44,909 nucleotides of DNA, taken from positions 1 to 44,909 of the forward strand of contig CAJOPE010000023.1 of NCBI GenBank assembly GCA_905236815.1, read 5' to 3'. Shown here piece after piece: positions 41,868-44,909 of the stretch. Every line of letters begins with the position of its first letter. Positions within the stretch are counted from its first letter, which is position 1. The DNA is from an uncultured Prevotella sp. Its GTDB lineage: Bacteria > Bacteroidota > Bacteroidia > Bacteroidales > Bacteroidaceae. The notes under the pieces were generated by a model, which saw only the letters and a list, made by a program, of their open reading frames with translations, was not told where the DNA came from and searched no databases. The position numbers and the translations under genes were made by a program.

Positions 41868-42812
41868 ATGTGGTTAATTTTAGCATTCCTATCAGCTACG
41901 CTGTTAGGCTTTTATGATGCCTTCAAGAAGAAGGCACTTTCGGGTAACGCAGTGATCACAGTGTTGTTTCTCAACACTTTGTTCTCCACGCTCATCTTTA
42001 TGCCGTTTATCGGCTTCTCCTATTTCACCAATGCTTTGGATAACAGCATCTTTCATGTTGCTTCGGGAGGTTGGGAAATGCACAAGTACATCATCTTGAA
42101 AAGTTGTATCGTACTTTCAAGTTGGATTTTCGGCTATTTTGGAATGAAGCATGTACCATTGACCATTTATGGTCCTATCAATGCCACTCGACCTGTGATG
42201 GTGCTGGTGGGTGCATTGCTAGTGTTTGGTGAGGTGCTAAATGTTTGGCAGTGGATTGGTGTGGCTTTAGCGATAGCTTCATTCTTTATGCTTAGTAAGA
42301 GTAGCAAAAAGGAAGGTATTGACTTCAAGCATGATAAATGGATATTCTGCATCGTTCTTGCTGCTGTAATTGGTGCTGTGAGCGGACTCTACGATAAGTA
42401 TCTGATGGCAAGTCCTGAAAATGGAGGAGTGGGGCTTGATAAGATGATGGTACAGAGTTGGTACAACTTCTATCAGATGTTGATGATGGGAGTTATCCTT
42501 CTGATAGCAGTCTTTAAGCCTTTTGCCAAGTTCCGTCAGGGTAAGCCATTGTTTCCTCAGACTAAGTTTCATTGGGATTGGACGATAATCGGAGTGAGCA
42601 TCTTCCTGAGTGCTGCCGATTTCGTATATTTCTATTCCCTAAGTCTGGATGGGGCGATGATCTCCATTGTGAGTATGATTCGACGTGGAAGTGTAGTAGT
42701 GAGCTTCCTCTTCGGAGCTGCATTCTTCCATGAAAAGAACTTAAAGTCGAAAGTGGTCGACCTTGCATTGGTATTATTAGGTATGGTATTCCTTTATATA
42801 GGTTCCAAATAA
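41868..42812 (+). CDS. DMT superfamily (EamA) transporter
   Basis: 314 residues with about ten membrane helices in two EamA halves: the first from LAFLSATLLGFYDAF, the second from IFCIVLAAVIGAVSGLYDKYLM. Helices 4-5 contain TIYGPINATRPVMVLVGALLVFGEVLNVWQWIG and the second half VSMIRRGSVVVSFLFGAAFFHEK, the paired pattern of this family. Probably exports or imports a small metabolite. Neighbours (truA, dapA) do not define the substrate. Confidence 0.9.
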   Translation: MWLILAFLSATLLGFYDAFKKKALSGNAVITVLFLNTLFSTLIFMPFIGFSYFTNALDNSIFHVASGGWEMHKYIILKSCIVLSSWIFGYFGMKHVPLTIYGPINATRPVMVLVGALLVFGEVLNVWQWIGVALAIASFFMLSKSSKKEGIDFKHDKWIFCIVLAAVIGAVSGLYDKYLMASPENGGVGLDKMMVQSWYNFYQMLMMGVILLIAVFKPFAKFRQGKPLFPQTKFHWDWTIIGVSIFLSAADFVYFYSLSLDGAMISIVSMIRRGSVVVSFLFGAAFFHEKNLKSKVVDLALVLLGMVFLYIGSK

Positions 42813-42814
42813 GA

Positions 42815-42834
42815 AAATGACAATATTGTCGTTT
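42815..42834. promoter_or_regulatory. 20-bp near-perfect palindrome upstream of dapA
   Basis: AAATGACAAT (42815-42824) and ATTGTCGTTT (42825-42834) form a contiguous palindrome with one mismatched pair. The inner 12 bases are perfect. It lies 46 bases before the dapA -33 element and is a candidate operator for a dimeric regulator. Confidence 0.5.
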
Positions 42835-42879
42835 AAAAATGCATAAAGTTATAAATTTAGAAGAAAAGTAATCAATAAT

Positions 42880-42910
42880 TTTGCAATTCGATAGAAAAAT
42901 TGTAAATTTG
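42880..42910 (+). promoter_or_regulatory. dapA promoter
   Basis: TTTG at 42880-42883 and TAAATTTG at 42903-42910, with a 19-base spacer, fit the consensus. The leader is about 25-30 bases. Confidence 0.72.
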
Positions 42911-42943
42911 CCAACGAATTTTGCAAATATTGGGTTTAAAGTT

Positions 42944-43831
42944 ATGCAGAACATATTTAAAGGCCTGGGTATTGCCTTAATTACTCCTTTTAATGCCGAT
43001 GGATCAGTTGATTATGATTCACTGACACGTCTTGTAGAGTACCAGATCGAAAATGGTGCGGATTTCCTTTGTATCCTTGCCACAACCGGTGAGGCTCCTT
43101 GTCTTAGTAAGGAAGAGAAGGATAAGATAACAGAGGTAATTAAGGACATCAACAAAGGTCGCGTTAGAATTCTGAAATATTGTGGTGGCAACAATACTGC
43201 TGCAGTGGTGGAGGAAATCAAGAATACCGATTGGAGTGGTATTGATGGTATCTTGAGCATTTGTCCTTATTATAATAAGCCATCTCAGGAAGGACTCTAT
43301 CAGCACTTCAAGGCAATTTCTGCTGCAAGTCCACTTCCTATTGTTCTTTATAATGTACCTGGTCGTACAGGTATTAATATGAAGGCCGAGACAACCGTTC
43401 GTTTGGCTAAAGACTTCCCAAATATCGTTGGTGTCAAGGAAGCTAGTGGCTCATTGGAACAGGTTGATGAGATTATCAAGAATAAGCCTGATAATTTTGA
43501 TGTTATCAGTGGTGATGATGCACTTACTTTCCCAATGGTTGCAAGTGGTGCAGTTGGTGTGATTTCTGTTATTGGAAACGCACTCCCTAAGCAGTTCTCA
43601 AAGATGATTCGCTTGGAATTCAATGGCGAATATGAGGGTGCTCGCAAGATTCACCACATGTTTACAGAACTTTACAGTTTGCTCTTCGTAGATGGAAACC
43701 CTGCAGGTGTGAAGGCTCTTCTCAATGATATGGGTATGATTGAGAACAATCTTCGCTTGCCATTGGTGCCAACTACCATCAACACAAAGGAAAAAATGGC
43801 TCAGATTCTCAAGGAACTGCAGCTTAGATAA
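42944..43831 (+). CDS. dapA: 4-hydroxy-tetrahydrodipicolinate synthase
   Basis: First committed step of lysine and diaminopimelate synthesis, condensing pyruvate with aspartate semialdehyde. 295 residues in a TIM barrel. Schiff-base Lys165 in GVKEASG, Tyr136 in YNVPGRTG, and Thr47/Thr48 in ATTGE. These features favour DHDPS over N-acetylneuraminate lyase. ATG 42944 fits the family start GLGIALITPF; the frame extends upstream across the promoter. The gene stands alone, with an AraC regulator gene downstream. Confidence 0.95.
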   Translation: MQNIFKGLGIALITPFNADGSVDYDSLTRLVEYQIENGADFLCILATTGEAPCLSKEEKDKITEVIKDINKGRVRILKYCGGNNTAAVVEEIKNTDWSGIDGILSICPYYNKPSQEGLYQHFKAISAASPLPIVLYNVPGRTGINMKAETTVRLAKDFPNIVGVKEASGSLEQVDEIIKNKPDNFDVISGDDALTFPMVASGAVGVISVIGNALPKQFSKMIRLEFNGEYEGARKIHHMFTELYSLLFVDGNPAGVKALLNDMGMIENNLRLPLVPTTINTKEKMAQILKELQLR

Positions 43832-43838
43832 TATTTAT

Positions 43839-43860
43839 CTTCCCTCCTTCGGGAGGGGAG
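43839..43860. repeat. TTCG-tetraloop hairpin after dapA
   Basis: CTTCCCTCC (43839-43847), TTCG, GGAGGGGAG (43852-43860). A 9-bp stem with one T-G pair and a stable UUCG loop in RNA. The following bases (AGTCCTTTTC) are only weakly T-rich, so it may be a weak terminator or an mRNA end stabiliser. Confidence 0.62.
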
Positions 43861-43897
43861 AGTCCTTTTCAAATTTAATACTAAACCAACCAACATT

Positions 43898-44785
43898 ATG
43901 TCTGAAGAACGTAGGGTAATACACGAAATCACTCCTTTGATGGGTAAGGATGTACTTTACATTGCCGACCGTCATAAGAAGGAGTTTACATATCCAATTC
44001 ACAACCATGAGGTTTATGAACTGAATTTTGTGGAACACGCATCTGGGGTTAGACGTATTGTTGGTGATTCTCAGAAAGTTATTGGCGATTATGATCTTGT
44101 GCTGATAACTTCTCCAGACCTTGAGCATGTTTGGGAACAATACCAATGCAAGAGTGAGGATATCCGTGAAATTACGATTCAGTTTGATTTCAGCATGGGT
44201 GAGGAGACTCTCTTCGGACGAAATCCATTTGCGTCTGTAACTCACATGATGCAGGAGGCTCGAAAAGGCCTTTGTTTCCCAATGGACGCTATTATGAAAG
44301 TGTATGGGAAACTAGATAGTCTCAGTACAGTAAAGGATGGTTTTTACTCAGTTATGTCTTTCCTGTCAATTCTTTATGACCTTTCCCAGTGTGAGGGTGC
44401 CCGTACGTTGGCAACAAGCAGTTATGCTAAGGTTCAGGTGGAGGATGACAGCCGTCGAATTCTGAAGGTAAAAAATTATATTTCGAAGAATTATATGGAT
44501 GACTTGCGCTTGCCTATGCTTGCAGATATAGCTGATATGAGTCCAAGTGCTTTTAGTCGTTTCTTCAAACTGCATACTGGCCGAAATTTGAGCGATTATA
44601 TCATCGATATTCGATTGGGGTATGCATCAAGAATGCTTGTGGATACTACCAAGAGTGTGAGTGAGATTAGCTTTGATTGTGGATTTAATAATCTTAGTAA
44701 TTTCAATCGCATTTTCAAGAAAAAGAAGAATTGCTCGCCAAGTGAGTTCCGCGATAACTATCGAAAGACTAGAATCATCATCTAA
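43898..44785 (+). CDS. AraC family transcriptional regulator
   Basis: 295 residues. The N-terminal cupin-like sensing domain (about 15-110: FTYPIHNHEVYELNFV, YDLVLITSPDLEHVW) is followed by a helical linker and an AraC DNA-binding domain from about residue 190. Its two helix-turn-helix units include LPMLADIADMSPSAFSRFFKLHTG and VSEISFDCGFNNLSNFNRIFKKKKNCSPSEFR. The His-rich cupin suggests a sugar or related ligand. Targets are not visible; the GH43 gene is 3.5 kb upstream. Confidence 0.93.
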   Translation: MSEERRVIHEITPLMGKDVLYIADRHKKEFTYPIHNHEVYELNFVEHASGVRRIVGDSQKVIGDYDLVLITSPDLEHVWEQYQCKSEDIREITIQFDFSMGEETLFGRNPFASVTHMMQEARKGLCFPMDAIMKVYGKLDSLSTVKDGFYSVMSFLSILYDLSQCEGARTLATSSYAKVQVEDDSRRILKVKNYISKNYMDDLRLPMLADIADMSPSAFSRFFKLHTGRNLSDYIIDIRLGYASRMLVDTTKSVSEISFDCGFNNLSNFNRIFKKKKNCSPSEFRDNYRKTRIII

Positions 44786-44786
44786 T

Positions 44787-44802
44787 AAGGGGCTCCCTTT
44801 TT
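44787..44802 (+). terminator. weak terminator after the AraC gene
   Basis: AAGGG (44787-44791), GCT, CCCTT (44795-44799) and a T5 run. The stem is short, so it is marginal. Confidence 0.5.
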
Positions 44803-44805
44803 GCT

Positions 44806-44825
44806 TGATATTATTGAGATTATTG
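44806..44825. repeat. second copy of a 20-bp repeat
   Basis: TGATATTATTGAGATTATTG is identical to the minus strand of 21619-21638 inside the long hairpin there. Here no inverted partner is visible before the window ends at 44909. The remaining 84 bases hold no supported gene. Confidence 0.6.
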
Positions 44826-44909
44826 GGCTCACCTGCAAAACCATGTGACTAGGCAAACAGCTTAGTTAGTCTGAAAAGGAAGAACTTGACATCAGCAACT
44901 CCTCTCAGT

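Noticed and set aside
42944..43831. N-acetylneuraminate lyase, as a partner for yhcH
   Set aside because: The motifs TTGE and YNVPGRTG with a DHDPS-type active site favour dapA, and the genes are 35 kb apart.
1..44909. CRISPR arrays, tRNA or rRNA genes, prophage or integrative elements
   Set aside because: Read through for regular spaced repeats, cloverleaf-like sequences, integrases and phage genes; none was seen. A covariance-model search was not possible here.

Overview
The window looks like a chromosomal segment of a Bacteroidota bacterium, most likely Prevotellaceae (Prevotella/Segatella type). The evidence is: AT-rich DNA; promoters of the Bacteroidota form TTTG-N19/20-TAnnTTTG in front of many genes; few clear Shine-Dalgarno sites and several TTG/GTG starts; and families typical of the phylum (short SerA without ACT domain, eukaryote-like GlgB, C11 peptidase lipoprotein, a T9SS sorting-domain-like protein, GHL10 and GH43 enzymes, short CstA). 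I saw no tRNA, rRNA, CRISPR array, intact insertion sequence or prophage. Most of the window is ordinary core genome.

Layout. 1-24 is the first codons of a minus-strand gene leaving the window. 134-2504 (+): mazG, a lipoprotein and rnz. 2607-5915 (+): an envelope-stress-like block with a secreted sorting-domain-like protein, an L,D-transpeptidase lipoprotein, an ECF sigma factor, a one-helix probable anti-sigma protein and an LTxxQ-like periplasmic protein, closed by a terminator. 6099-14229 (+): a secreted MORN-repeat protein, yhcH, glgB, a membrane protein with two secreted TPR proteins, and a DEAD-box helicase. 14391-18551 (+): serC, serA, DUF1015 and an IMPACT-family gene. 18615-21380 (+): htpG behind a sigma-54-like promoter, then an orphan ECF sigma factor. 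21381-21662 is a hairpin-rich intergenic stretch. 21663-23533 (-): pepD and a lipoprotein. 23624-25875 (+): a small membrane protein, an OmpH-like lipoprotein, nth and DUF2461. 25925-32988 (-): a 39-residue membrane peptide, a GYF_2 protein, a C11 peptidase lipoprotein, valS and a GHL10 glycosidase. 33082-34608 (+): cstA.

34712-35457 has no gene and is full of palindromes and inverted repeats, including a MITE-like unit. 35503-38734 (+): recR, a four-helix membrane protein, a GT2 glycosyltransferase and an ATP-grasp-like protein of unknown substrate. 38755-41828 (+): a GH43 enzyme, a YwqK-like protein, a helical protein and truA. 41868-44785 (+): a DMT transporter, dapA and an AraC regulator.

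The points most worth a second look are the sigma-54-type site at htpG; the perfect inverted repeat joining the truA promoter to its start codon; an inverted-repeat unit with flanking direct repeats near 35.2 kb; a 20-bp repeat shared by the hairpin at 21.6 kb and the right edge; near-leaderless promoters at mazG and recR; the 39-residue membrane peptide; and several conserved but uncharacterised gene neighbourhoods.
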